Assembly (NCBI GenBank): GCA_963715045.1
Contig: CAVQRC010000016.1
Span: forward strand, 1-64,000
DNA from: CAVQRC01 sp963715045
GTDB lineage: Bacteria > Planctomycetota > Planctomycetia > Pirellulales > Lacipirellulaceae
Direction of reading: 5' to 3'
DNA length: 64,000 nt
A program made the position numbers and the translations under genes. The notes beneath the pieces were generated by a model, which saw nothing but the letters and a program-made list of their open reading frames with translations, was not told the origin of the DNA and searched no databases. Below, piece by piece: positions 25,765 to 34,311 of the stretch; the first letter of the stretch is position 1; every line of letters starts with the position of its first letter.

Positions 25765-27398
25765 GCATCGATCAGGCACCCGCGGAGGGGGTGTGGGCAC
25801 GACGGGTCTTGACGCTCGTGTTGATCGCCACGGCGTTGGTCTTGTGGCGGGCTACCGACGAGCGAACTCGAAATCTGTTGGCAACCAGCGGCAAGCTCGT
25901 GGCCGCGACCGTGACGCTGAGCGTTCCCTGGGGAACCGCATTGGCCCTCTTGATCATGCGGATCCGTGTGGCAGGCCGGTGGGCGATCGCGATTGGCCTG
26001 ACTGGATTGTTGTTCGTCCCGCTCTTTGTCGTGGCCACCGCTTGGGAGGCCGGATTTGGGATCGAAGGCTGGATCGGCTGGCAGCCCGATGGCGTGTGGG
26101 CGAGAAAAGTCTGGCTCTTATGGTCGGCCGCCTGGGTCCAGGCAAGCGGAGCGGTGCCGTGGGTCGCCGCGATTGTGGCCGCCGGACTGGCCGCGGTCGA
26201 AAGCGAGCTCGAAGAAGACGCCCTCCTGCACACAGGCGTGTTGCGCGTGCTGCTGCACGTCACCTTACCGAGAGCGGCCCCGGCAATTGCCCTGGCCGCG
26301 GTGTTCGTCACGTTCACCTCCTTCGGGCAGATTGCCGTGACCGACCTGTTCCAGATCCGGACATTCGCGGAGGAAGTCTACGTCCAGGCAACCGGAGGCC
26401 CCTTGTTGCAGCAGCTCGAACTGCCCTGGGATTCCGCCGCACCGGGTGAGCAGACGAGTCTGTTCACCGGGACGTTGGTCGCCATCGCACTCTCGGGTCT
26501 CGCCTTGGTGTTCATTCTCGGATTTCGCGACCGGATGCAAAGGCTCTCGCTGGGAAGTCGCCCGCTGAAAATGGGTCGGCGGCGGTGGATTGGTTCGGTG
26601 ATGGCCTGGCTGGCCCTGCTGTTGCTGCTGGCTCCGCCTGTCCTGCATCTGGCAATCAAGGCGGGAAGCGTACTGCGGCCGACCGCGGAGGGTGTCTTCC
26701 GTGAGTGGTCGCTGACGAGAATGCTGGCGGTCGTCGCGTCGAGCCCCATCGAATTCTCGCGGGAACTGCGGGCAACGGCCGTCACGGCCGCTGCAGCGGC
26801 GACGGCGGCGGTCTCCCTCGCGGTGGCCTGGGGGTGGCTGGCCCGCACCCAAAGGTGGGCGGCAGCCGCGGCATGGGGGACGGCCGCGGTGGCCTGGGGT
26901 GTCCCCGGTCCGCTCCTGGGCGTCGTCGTCGCGACACTCTTCAACCAGCCGGCTGACTCCGCAATCGGACTGCTTCATCCGCTCTACCCGATCGCGACCG
27001 GGCTGGTGCAGACTGTTCGCGGCTTCCCGATTGCGATCTTGATTCTGATTCCCGCATTGGCCAGCGTGCCCCAGGCAGCACTCGACACGGCCGCCCTCGA
27101 TGGGGCGTCGCGCCCGGCCCGGCTGCTACGCGTGGCCCTGCCACTCCGCCGGATTCCCATCGGGGCCGCGTGGTTGCTGTGCTTCGCCGTGGCCGCCGGG
27201 GAATTGTCGGCCACGATCCTCGTCTACGCCCCGGGCACCACCGTGCTATCGGTGCGGATGCTGAACCTGGCCCATTACGGCGTTGACGATCGTCTCGCGG
27301 GAATCGCGTTGTTCCTGTACGCTGCCGCCGCCGCGGTCGCGGCCTTGTTGTTGCTGTGGCATAGAATTGAGCGTACCCGTTTTCATTCCGACCTTTGA
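25761..27398 (+). CDS. ABC transporter permease, fused two-domain (FbpB/ThiP type)
   Basis: This encodes 545 residues with about twelve membrane helices in two similar halves. Each half carries the EAA-loop signature that docks the ATPase: EEDALLHTGVLRVLLHVTLP and LDTAALDGASRPARLLRVALP. Two-half permeases of this shape serve ferric iron, thiamine or molybdate-type importers; iron is the usual guess in this family. No ATP-binding or solute-binding gene is adjacent, so partners must lie elsewhere. The GTG start at 25761 overlaps the upstream peptidase stop, and the next gene starts 10 bp after this one ends. Confidence 0.88.
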   Translation: MSIDQAPAEGVWARRVLTLVLIATALVLWRATDERTRNLLATSGKLVAATVTLSVPWGTALALLIMRIRVAGRWAIAIGLTGLLFVPLFVVATAWEAGFGIEGWIGWQPDGVWARKVWLLWSAAWVQASGAVPWVAAIVAAGLAAVESELEEDALLHTGVLRVLLHVTLPRAAPAIALAAVFVTFTSFGQIAVTDLFQIRTFAEEVYVQATGGPLLQQLELPWDSAAPGEQTSLFTGTLVAIALSGLALVFILGFRDRMQRLSLGSRPLKMGRRRWIGSVMAWLALLLLLAPPVLHLAIKAGSVLRPTAEGVFREWSLTRMLAVVASSPIEFSRELRATAVTAAAAATAAVSLAVAWGWLARTQRWAAAAAWGTAAVAWGVPGPLLGVVVATLFNQPADSAIGLLHPLYPIATGLVQTVRGFPIAILILIPALASVPQAALDTAALDGASRPARLLRVALPLRRIPIGAAWLLCFAVAAGELSATILVYAPGTTVLSVRMLNLAHYGVDDRLAGIALFLYAAAAAVAALLLLWHRIERTRFHSDL

Positions 27399-27408
27399 CT
27401 TTAAGGCC

Positions 27409-28551
27409 ATGGTCCACCGCTGCCTGATTCTGTGCTTTTTCTTGTCTGCCGGGACGGGGACCCGCGTGTCGGGAGTCGAGCACGTCGAGTACGCCGATGG
27501 CGGGCGGCGGGTCGTGTCGGGCCGCGTCTTGCAGCGTACGGACGAGGGCGGGCTGCTGTTGCAGACACGAACGGGGGCGCTGCGGACAATTGGTCCGGAG
27601 CAGATCAGCCAGATCACTCATGACGACGAACCGTTTTTGCCGTTCGATTCGGACGACTTGTCGGAGGCGTTACTGGCCGAACTCGATGACGATTTCGACA
27701 CCCACGTTACCGCGCACTATGTGATCTGTTTCGACACATCGCGGGCCTACGCCGAATGGTGCGGGGCCCTGCTGGAGCGTCTGCATCGGGCGTTCACCAA
27801 CTATTGGTCGCGGCGATCGGTCGACGTCGTCGAGCCGGTTTTCCCGCTGCCTGTGATCGTGTATGCGTCGGCTGACGAATACCGCCAGCACGCGGAAGCG
27901 GAACTCGGCCAAGGGGTCGCGTCGGTCATCGCCTACTACAGTTTCGCCACCAACCGGATCGTGATGTACGACCTGACGGGTTCCGAAGCGGTACGAGCCA
28001 GCCGCGGGACTCGCAGCACCTCCAGAGACATCAACCGGATGTTGTCTGGACCGTCGGCGGGACCGCTCGTGGCCACGATCGTCCACGAGGCCACGCACCA
28101 GATTGCATTCAACTGCGGCCTGCAAACGCGATACGCCGACGCCCCGCTATGGCTGAGCGAAGGACTGGCGGTGTATTTCGAAACCCCGGATCTGCAGAGC
28201 ACGCGAGGTTGGCGGGGTATCGGCAATGTCAACCGCCCTCGACTGGACACGTTTCGCCGAAACCTCCCCCGCCGCCAAGAGGGGACCCTCGGGCAGATCG
28301 TGGCTGACGATCAACCATTTCGCAATTCCCGCACCGGTATCGACAGTTATGCCGAGGCCTGGGCCATGAATTACTTCCTGATTCGCAAGTACCCCGATCG
28401 GTACGTCGCGTACGTGAAGATGCTGGCGGAGAAACCGCTCCTGTTGAGGGACTCTGCGGAACAGAGAATCGCCGATTTCCGCGAACACTTCGGCCAGGAC
28501 CTGAAGCTGCTGGAACAAGAGTTCCTTCGTTACATGCAGCGGGTGAGGTGA
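27409..28551 (+). CDS. Exported DUF1570-type HExxH peptidase
   Basis: This encodes 380 residues. The signal peptide (CLILCFFLSAGTGTRVSG) is followed by a short beta domain and then the catalytic part. VHEATHQIAFNCG is the HExxH zinc motif and LWLSEGLAVYFE provides the third ligand Glu, the usual DUF1570 arrangement. I chose ATG 27409 (AAGG upstream) over the longer frame because it begins the signal peptide and does not invade the permease gene. It has the same fold class as the gene two places upstream, though the two are not close copies. Substrate unknown. Confidence 0.85.
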   Translation: MVHRCLILCFFLSAGTGTRVSGVEHVEYADGGRRVVSGRVLQRTDEGGLLLQTRTGALRTIGPEQISQITHDDEPFLPFDSDDLSEALLAELDDDFDTHVTAHYVICFDTSRAYAEWCGALLERLHRAFTNYWSRRSVDVVEPVFPLPVIVYASADEYRQHAEAELGQGVASVIAYYSFATNRIVMYDLTGSEAVRASRGTRSTSRDINRMLSGPSAGPLVATIVHEATHQIAFNCGLQTRYADAPLWLSEGLAVYFETPDLQSTRGWRGIGNVNRPRLDTFRRNLPRRQEGTLGQIVADDQPFRNSRTGIDSYAEAWAMNYFLIRKYPDRYVAYVKMLAEKPLLLRDSAEQRIADFREHFGQDLKLLEQEFLRYMQRVR

Positions 28552-28557
28552 GCTGAT

Positions 28558-28615
28558 GGGCTCATAAGCTCATGGGTCGATGGGTTCATAGGTTCATGGG
28601 CTCATAGGCTGATAG
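28558..28615. repeat. Short imperfect direct repeats (gggctcata / gggttcata)
   Basis: The words gggctcata, agctcatggg, gggttcata, ggttcatggg and gggctcata follow one another between two convergent genes. It is probably another lineage-specific intergenic repeat. There is no coding sense. Confidence 0.5.
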
Positions 28616-28663
28616 TTATTCACGCCCATTTGCCCAGTAGCCTTCGCCCATTTGCCCATTCAC

Positions 28664-28972
28664 CTATTCGAGCAGGCCGGCGAGTTCGTCGGCGAACCGG
28701 CTCAGATCTCCGGTGTCGAAGAGCACAAACGTTTCGTAGCGTAGTTGGAGGTAGAGACCTCCGGGCGTGGTGGCCAGGGCCAGTTCAATCGGGAGGTATT
28801 CGCCTTCGGGTGCGAGCTTGGTCCAGGCGTTCTCCGACCCTTCGCTCTTGAATACAGCATGGGCTTCATTGGAGACGTGGATGCGGAACCCGGCCTGCTG
28901 GAGCCGCGACTTGGCATCTGAGAAAGAGACCCCCGGTTCGATGAGTCGTTCGACCGTTTTCCAACCCCACAT
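28664..28972 (-). CDS. Small conserved hypothetical protein
   Basis: This encodes 102 residues, soluble, with an alternating hydrophobic pattern suggesting an alpha/beta fold (VERLIEPGVSFSDAKSRL, LPIELALATTPGGLYLQL, YETFVLFDTGDLSRFADEL). There is no signal peptide or membrane helix. GGAG eight bases before the ATG supports the start. It lies just downstream of dnaA on the same strand (79 bp gap), so co-transcription is possible. Family unknown. Confidence 0.65.
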   Translation of the reverse strand: MWGWKTVERLIEPGVSFSDAKSRLQQAGFRIHVSNEAHAVFKSEGSENAWTKLAPEGEYLPIELALATTPGGLYLQLRYETFVLFDTGDLSRFADELAGLLE

Positions 28973-29050
28973 AGCGTTCGCTCCGCTGTCGAGATTCGTG
29001 GTTACGATACTCCCTGTTCGCGTGCCGGCGGTTGATCTTGGATGGTTTCG

Positions 29051-30517
29051 CTAGGCTCTACGGAGAGCCTCTTCCACGCGGCGGATGGCTTCATCGATGC
29101 GGCAGTTCTGGTCGGCCACGACGATGGCCTCGCCTTCCCGCATCCAGCGGTGAATCTTCTTCGAAGCCGCGATGACGCTGCTATGACTGCGGCGGCCAAA
29201 GTGCTGTCCGATCTCGGCGAGTGCCGCCCGCGTGTGCCTGCGGGCGAGGAACATGGCGAGCGTGCGGGCCCCGCTCACGGTTTGCGATTTCCTTGTCGAA
29301 CGAAGGCTGCCCGGCTGCACGCCGAACACGTCACAAATGGCTCGCTCGACATCGCCCAGACGAACCGGCCGGCTGTTTTCCTGAGCAATCTGAGCCAGGG
29401 TCCGCTCCGCGAGTGCAAGATCGAGCGGTCCGCCTTCGGCCTGACTGGTCAGGTTCAATCGTCGCAACGCACCGCGGATCGCCCGGGCATCGACGCCGAT
29501 CTGGGCAGCCACCTGTTCCAGGACCCCCGGTGGCGGATCGAGATCCAACCGGCGGGAATGGTGCCGGGCAATCTCCACCCGCGTCGCGTAGTCCGGGGGT
29601 TCGATCTCCGCGATCATCCCACCTTGAATCCGCGAATGCAGTTCCGGCCCCAGGGCGGCCAATTCACGGGGCGGAACGCGCGCCGAAAGCACGATCTGCT
29701 TGCCGTGCTGGATCAGCATGTCGATCGTGTGGAGTAGTTCATCTGCCGTCTTTACCTTGCCGATGAGAAAGTGAAGATCGTCCAGCAGCAATACGTCGAC
29801 GCCGCGATACTTCTGCCGCAGGCTGACCGTCTCTTTGCGAAACAAGGCATCGACAAAGTCGGACGTAAACTGTTCGGCCGTCAGATAACGCACGATCGAC
29901 CGCGGCGCCCGCGTCTTGATCTCCGTCCAGATCGCCTGGAGCAGATGGGTCTTGCCGACTGCGGTAGAACCGTAGAGCAACAGCGGCGAGGCATGCCCGG
30001 GCCGCTCGCAAACCATCGTCGCCATGGTGACGGCGAGCCGATTGGCAGGACCGACCGCGTAGGTCGCAAACGACTCGAACCGCCTCCGCGAGGGAGGCAG
30101 CCGTCCATCTCCCCGCGGCGACAGCTGCTGCTCGCGAGGAAACTTCTCGCTCGGTGCGGTCTTGGTCCGCACCACGGGCGGACCGTCGGCGACGGGCATG
30201 GCCTGTGGGTGCGGGTGATCCGCAGCGATCGGGTCCGAGGCCGCCGCCTTTGGATTGGCGGGCTCCAGAGTTTCGTCGACCATGAATCGCAGCAGGGCCG
30301 CGGGATCCACGTCGCGAACGGCTGCCTGCACGTCTTCGCGAAACTGCCGCTGCACGAGTTCGCATACAAAGGGACTGCGACAACGTACGAGAATCACCCC
30401 CGGCTCGACGGCAAGGCATGCCGATCGCTCAAACCAGACTCCGCAGCGTTCTGGACCAATGCGAAGCCGAAGTTGCGCGAGCACCTGCGAAACGATCTCC
30501 GTATCGCGTTTGGTCAC
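29051..30517 (-). CDS. dnaA: Chromosomal replication initiator protein DnaA
   Basis: This encodes 488 residues. The AAA+ core has Walker A GSTAVGKTHLL, Walker B VLLLDDLHFL and a sensor region (VLSARVPPREL). The C-terminal helix-turn-helix has TRKSQTVSGARTLAMFLARR and GRRSHSSVIAASKKI, which corresponds to the DNA-binding signature GGRDHTTV with changes. A Pro-rich linker separates domain I from the ATPase. I prefer GTG 30517 (MTKRDTEIVSQVLAQL) with GGAG upstream; TTG 30571 would add an unconserved extension. The function is initiating replication at DnaA boxes. No typical dnaN/recF neighbours are present, a common planctomycete situation. Confidence 0.88.
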   Translation of the reverse strand: MTKRDTEIVSQVLAQLRLRIGPERCGVWFERSACLAVEPGVILVRCRSPFVCELVQRQFREDVQAAVRDVDPAALLRFMVDETLEPANPKAAASDPIAADHPHPQAMPVADGPPVVRTKTAPSEKFPREQQLSPRGDGRLPPSRRRFESFATYAVGPANRLAVTMATMVCERPGHASPLLLYGSTAVGKTHLLQAIWTEIKTRAPRSIVRYLTAEQFTSDFVDALFRKETVSLRQKYRGVDVLLLDDLHFLIGKVKTADELLHTIDMLIQHGKQIVLSARVPPRELAALGPELHSRIQGGMIAEIEPPDYATRVEIARHHSRRLDLDPPPGVLEQVAAQIGVDARAIRGALRRLNLTSQAEGGPLDLALAERTLAQIAQENSRPVRLGDVERAICDVFGVQPGSLRSTRKSQTVSGARTLAMFLARRHTRAALAEIGQHFGRRSHSSVIAASKKIHRWMREGEAIVVADQNCRIDEAIRRVEEALRRA

Positions 30518-30946
30518 TTCCTGTCCACTCCGTTGGTGCACGCGGCGATCGCTGGCGCAGAAGGACTGCACAACCCCACCGCAGAACGCGGATGGGTAGC
30601 TCTCGCAGGTGTGCTATGGAAGACAACGAGTGACGTGTTGTCGGATCTTTCGAAGTTCCGCCACCACGCGTTCGTAATCAGTTCTTAACAACGCGGAGGG
30701 CGATTCTACGACTGCTAGCACCCCAGTAAAAGGTGGTCACCAGGATGAATTTCCAGTGGCCATTTCGTCTGCCCGACGACCGCTTGAATTCGTCGAGAAA
30801 ACAGCCTCGGCAACCCCCTTTCGCGGCAGCAAATTTTTTTTCCCTGCCGCGATCGCCCGTGGAAAACCTGTGAGTTGAAACCGTCCGTGTGCGTTGCGCG
30901 TCGCGTCGCGCGGTGCCATCTCCCAGCGCGAGTTTGCCTGGCAGCA
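30518..30946. other. Intergenic region upstream of dnaA
   Basis: This stretch of 429 bp has no gene. It contains an AT-rich patch (aaattttttttccc near 30829-30842) and one 7-of-9 match to a DnaA box on the minus strand (ttttccacg near 30852-30860). A cluster of TTATCCACA boxes, as expected for oriC, was not seen. Confidence 0.4.
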
Positions 30947-31879
30947 TTAACCGTCGGCGGTCGCGAAACGTTTGAGCAGAATCTCGCGGCGATCCCAGGG
31001 GACGAAGTCGTGCGCCTGGTACACGTCGATCGCGGGCTGGTTGTCCACATCGACGGCCAATACCAGACGCGCACGGCCGAAATAAGACGCGATTGCGATG
31101 GCGTGTTGGACGATCACGTTGCCCCAGCCACGGCCGCGAAACTCGGGCGCGACCCCCATGTAGATCAGTTCCCAACTGTCAGTCGCCGGATGATCGGTCA
31201 GCAGCAAGACTCCCACGTCCTCGTTGGGCGAGGTCGCGATCAGCCAGCGGTCGGGAGAAAACACACCCGTTGCACGATAACCGGCAATGACGTCTTCGAT
31301 CGCGCGTGCCCCGCCGAGCCCGGGGCAATCGAGCGATTCACGATAGGTCGCTTCGATGACGGCGGCTAATCTTTCGGGATGGTCCGGGTCGAATGGCTCA
31401 AACGACAGAGGCGAATCGGGCAGCAGACTCGCGGATTGCGTTTCGCGGGCCAGGTACAGCAATTCGGTCAAGGTTGCGTAACCGGCTTCTTCGAGCAGGA
31501 TTCGCGCGTCGGCGGGACAATTCTTACTGACGACCTGTGCGATCGCCACGTCTGCGATGGCGAAATGATGGTTCGCGGCTTGGAGCAGTTTCCGCGACAC
31601 GGCCCGGCGATCATCGATCGCCGCGACTCCCGGCGGCCATAAGAGGCCCGTCTTCCCGGCCTGCAATTGCGCCCAGGTGCTGCCGACGACCTGGTCCTCA
31701 TAACGTGCGACAAGGAGCCCCTGGGTGTCGATTCCGTCCCGCGCGGCCGTTTCGGCCAGGTGATTCACCATCGCCGTTCGTTCAGCGGCCGGTATCGAGG
31801 TAAACACCAGCGACAGGGCGTCTTCGATTTCATCGCTGCCACAGGGCCCGATCGTAATGTCCGCCGCACTGCTCGCCAT
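30947..31879 (-). CDS. GNAT-family N-acetyltransferase (two GNAT halves)
   Basis: This encodes 310 residues. The C-terminal half contains the acetyl-CoA-binding motif A (ELIYMGVAPEFRGRGWGNVI) and a following AIDVYQAHDFVPW, the classic end of a GNAT fold. The N-terminal half looks like a degenerate GNAT domain (AMVNHLAETA, VGSTWAQLQ, EEAGYATLTELLYL). Bacterial tandem-GNAT proteins acetylate small amines or protein N termini; the substrate is not evident. ATG 31879 is chosen over TTG 31897. It shares its promoter region with the PDZ-protein gene on the other strand. Confidence 0.85.
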   Translation of the reverse strand: MASSAADITIGPCGSDEIEDALSLVFTSIPAAERTAMVNHLAETAARDGIDTQGLLVARYEDQVVGSTWAQLQAGKTGLLWPPGVAAIDDRRAVSRKLLQAANHHFAIADVAIAQVVSKNCPADARILLEEAGYATLTELLYLARETQSASLLPDSPLSFEPFDPDHPERLAAVIEATYRESLDCPGLGGARAIEDVIAGYRATGVFSPDRWLIATSPNEDVGVLLLTDHPATDSWELIYMGVAPEFRGRGWGNVIVQHAIAIASYFGRARLVLAVDVDNQPAIDVYQAHDFVPWDRREILLKRFATADG

Positions 31880-32075
31880 GCACAGAGAATACCGCAATTG
31901 GCGTCGCTGGGGCAGATCGGCCCGGGTGAGCTATACTTGGCGGCAGTTCATCGTTGCCGGAAAGGGCGGTGTGCGTCGGGCAATCGCCGGTGAGCGATCG
32001 AAGGTGGGACTTCAGGACAGCCGGGCGAACTGCGACTTGCGAAATTGGACGATGAACGTTAGCGGAGATCGAATC

Positions 32076-32711
32076 ATGTCAGGCCGAGAGATGCTGATTG
32101 GTTTCGGCGTATGGCTGGTGGCGGCGGTTTCTCTCGCACAATCGCCGCTTGAGCGACTCGAACAGGGACTGGGGACCGCCCCTCCCGCGGTCGACGACTC
32201 AGGGCTGACTCGCGATGCGCCGCTCCCCCCCGACCCCGGAACGAACCGGCAACCGGTTGCTGGTCAGGTGAGCGTGTATCTTGGTCTTTCGGCAATCGAA
32301 GATGTCGGCGGCATTCGCATCGAGGGAGTCGTTCCGGGCGGACCGGCGAGCCAGGGCGGCCTGCAGCCCGGCATGCAGATCCTCTCGGTTGGCCGACAAC
32401 CGGTGACCGCGATGCGGGATTTCGCCACGGTGCTGACCCGAGTCCAACCGGGTGACGCGATCGAGTTCGAAGTACAGGGACGCCCCGAGCCATTGGTCGT
32501 GACGGCCGCCGCTGCCGCCGACCGGCCGACCCTTCCCCGCAATGCTACTGATCGCGATTGGCAGCGTATCGTCGAACTCCTGGAAGCGCGCATCGAGGCA
32601 CTCGAGGGGCGTGTCAGAGTGCTTGAACTGCGAATTCGCGAACTCGAAACCACCGCATCCGGGGGCGGCCCCGCGACGCCCCTTTCGGAGAGTCCGTCGT
32701 CCCGGCCGTAG
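32076..32711 (+). CDS. Exported PDZ-domain protein with C-terminal coiled coil
   Basis: This encodes 211 residues. The signal peptide (MLIGFGVWLVAAVSLAQ) is followed by a Pro-rich segment. A PDZ domain comes next (VSVYLGLSAIEDVGG, GVVPGGPASQGGLQPGMQIL, AIEFEVQGRPEPL). The C terminus holds a strong heptad region (RIVELLEARIEALEGRVRVL) likely to trimerise or dimerise. There is no protease domain, so it is an adaptor rather than a DegP-type enzyme. GGAG eight bases before ATG 32076 favours this start over ATG 32052. Confidence 0.75.
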   Translation: MSGREMLIGFGVWLVAAVSLAQSPLERLEQGLGTAPPAVDDSGLTRDAPLPPDPGTNRQPVAGQVSVYLGLSAIEDVGGIRIEGVVPGGPASQGGLQPGMQILSVGRQPVTAMRDFATVLTRVQPGDAIEFEVQGRPEPLVVTAAAAADRPTLPRNATDRDWQRIVELLEARIEALEGRVRVLELRIRELETTASGGGPATPLSESPSSRP

Positions 32712-32762
32712 AATTCCCGCGACCATCCCCGCGGCAGATGCCGCCCGGCAAAAGCATCCACG

Positions 32763-34151
32763 ATGTCCAATAACCTGCTGAGTAAGATCCCCTCGGTCAG
32801 CGACCTGTTGTCTCGCGAGCCGTTGCGGCAATTGACCGATCGCGTCAGCCATCATGTGGTCGTCACGGGCGTCCGATCGTTTCTCGATGATATGCGTCGC
32901 GAGTTGAACGAGCGGACCGACGTCCACATTCCTCCTGTTTCCGAAATCGCCGAGCGGATTGCACGGCGAATTCTGATCGGCGACCAGCCTGCCCTCCGCC
33001 CGGCCGTGAATGCGACCGGGGTCTTGCTGCATACGGGCCTCGGCCGGGCGACGCTCGCCGCCACGGCAGTGGAAGCCCTGGTGGAAGCCGCCCGGGATTA
33101 TGTGAGTGTCGAACTCGATCTGAGTTCCGGCGCACGAACGCAGCGGATCGTGGCGGTCGAGAACCTGCTCCGCGAGCGTACCGGTGGCGAAGCAGCCGCG
33201 GTCGTGAACAACAATGCGGGCGCAACCGTGTTGACTTTGGCGGCCATCGCCGCTGGCCGGGAGGTGATTGTTTCCCGAGGTCAACTCGTGGAAATTGGGG
33301 GCAGCTACCGGCTTCCCGACGTGATGCAGGTCAGCGGGGCCCGACTTCGCGAAGTCGGTACCACCAACAAGACGCATCTGAGCGATTACGAACGTGCGAT
33401 TGGCGAACCGACGGCAGCCATTCTCCGTGTCCATCCGAGCAACTACCGGATTGTGGGATTTACCGCGACTCCATCCCTCAAAGAGCTGGTCGAGTTGTCC
33501 CGGGCCCACGACCTGCCGCTGATTGACGACATCGGCTCAGGTGCGTTGATTGATTTCGCTCGCTTCGGCGGCCACGACGAGCCAACCGCACCCGGCAGCA
33601 TTGACGCCGGCGCGAGCCTCGTACTGTTCAGCGGTGATAAACTTCTGGGCGGGCCGCAATGCGGGATTATCGTCGGCCGCCGTGATCTCATCGAGCGGAT
33701 CCACGCCCATCCGCTGGCTCGCGCACTTCGCGTCGACAAGCTGACGCTCGCCGCCCTGGCGGCCACGCTCCGCCTGTATCGCGACGAAGCACAAGCGATC
33801 CGCGACGTACCCCTGCTGCAGTTGCTCGCCACGCCGATCGAAAACCTGCGGGATCGGGCCCAACGTCTAGCGCCCCAGATCGCCGCCCTGCCAGCGGTCG
33901 CACAGGCCGAAGCCGTCGAAACCGAGGCCTTCCTCGGCGGAGGCAGCATTCCCAGCCAGAGTATCTCCTCGTGGTGCGTTTCGATCCAACCGGCTGGGAT
34001 GTCGCTCGATCAGCTCGCCCGCAAACTGAGGTCGAACGCCCCCGCCATCGTGGCCCGCGTCAGCGACGAGCGGCTGTTGCTCGATCTACGAACCGTCTTT
34101 CCTCGTCACGATCAGACGCTCCTCGCGGCGCTCGAGCGGATCACGCCCTGA
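32763..34151 (+). CDS. selA: L-seryl-tRNA(Sec) selenium transferase
   Basis: This encodes 462 residues, the normal SelA length. The N-terminal KIPSVSDLL and ALRPAVNATGVLLHTGLGRA are characteristic. VVNNNAGATVLTLAA and FSGDKLLGGPQ (the Lys that binds pyridoxal phosphate) complete the signature. SelA converts Ser-tRNA(Sec) to Sec-tRNA(Sec) using selenophosphate, so the organism probably makes selenoproteins. selB, selC and selD are not in the window. Some SelA-like proteins have other roles, but the intact N-terminal domain argues for the true enzyme. Confidence 0.93.
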   Translation: MSNNLLSKIPSVSDLLSREPLRQLTDRVSHHVVVTGVRSFLDDMRRELNERTDVHIPPVSEIAERIARRILIGDQPALRPAVNATGVLLHTGLGRATLAATAVEALVEAARDYVSVELDLSSGARTQRIVAVENLLRERTGGEAAAVVNNNAGATVLTLAAIAAGREVIVSRGQLVEIGGSYRLPDVMQVSGARLREVGTTNKTHLSDYERAIGEPTAAILRVHPSNYRIVGFTATPSLKELVELSRAHDLPLIDDIGSGALIDFARFGGHDEPTAPGSIDAGASLVLFSGDKLLGGPQCGIIVGRRDLIERIHAHPLARALRVDKLTLAALAATLRLYRDEAQAIRDVPLLQLLATPIENLRDRAQRLAPQIAALPAVAQAEAVETEAFLGGGSIPSQSISSWCVSIQPAGMSLDQLARKLRSNAPAIVARVSDERLLLDLRTVFPRHDQTLLAALERITP

Positions 34152-34311
34152 ATCTCCCCCTGACTGAGCAGCCGTCGCGACGCATCCGCCATTGTACTGC
34201 GACCAGGCATTGATTAGATTCGCTGCATCAGAACGGCAGCGGAGATCGATCCGTGCGACCGCCGCTGTATCTTCCAGGCTGGCGATCTCTGGCCGGCACC
34301 TTGGAGTCGTC

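Noticed and set aside
30518..30946. oriC next to dnaA
   Set aside because: There is only one weak DnaA-box match and a short AT patch, not enough to call an origin.
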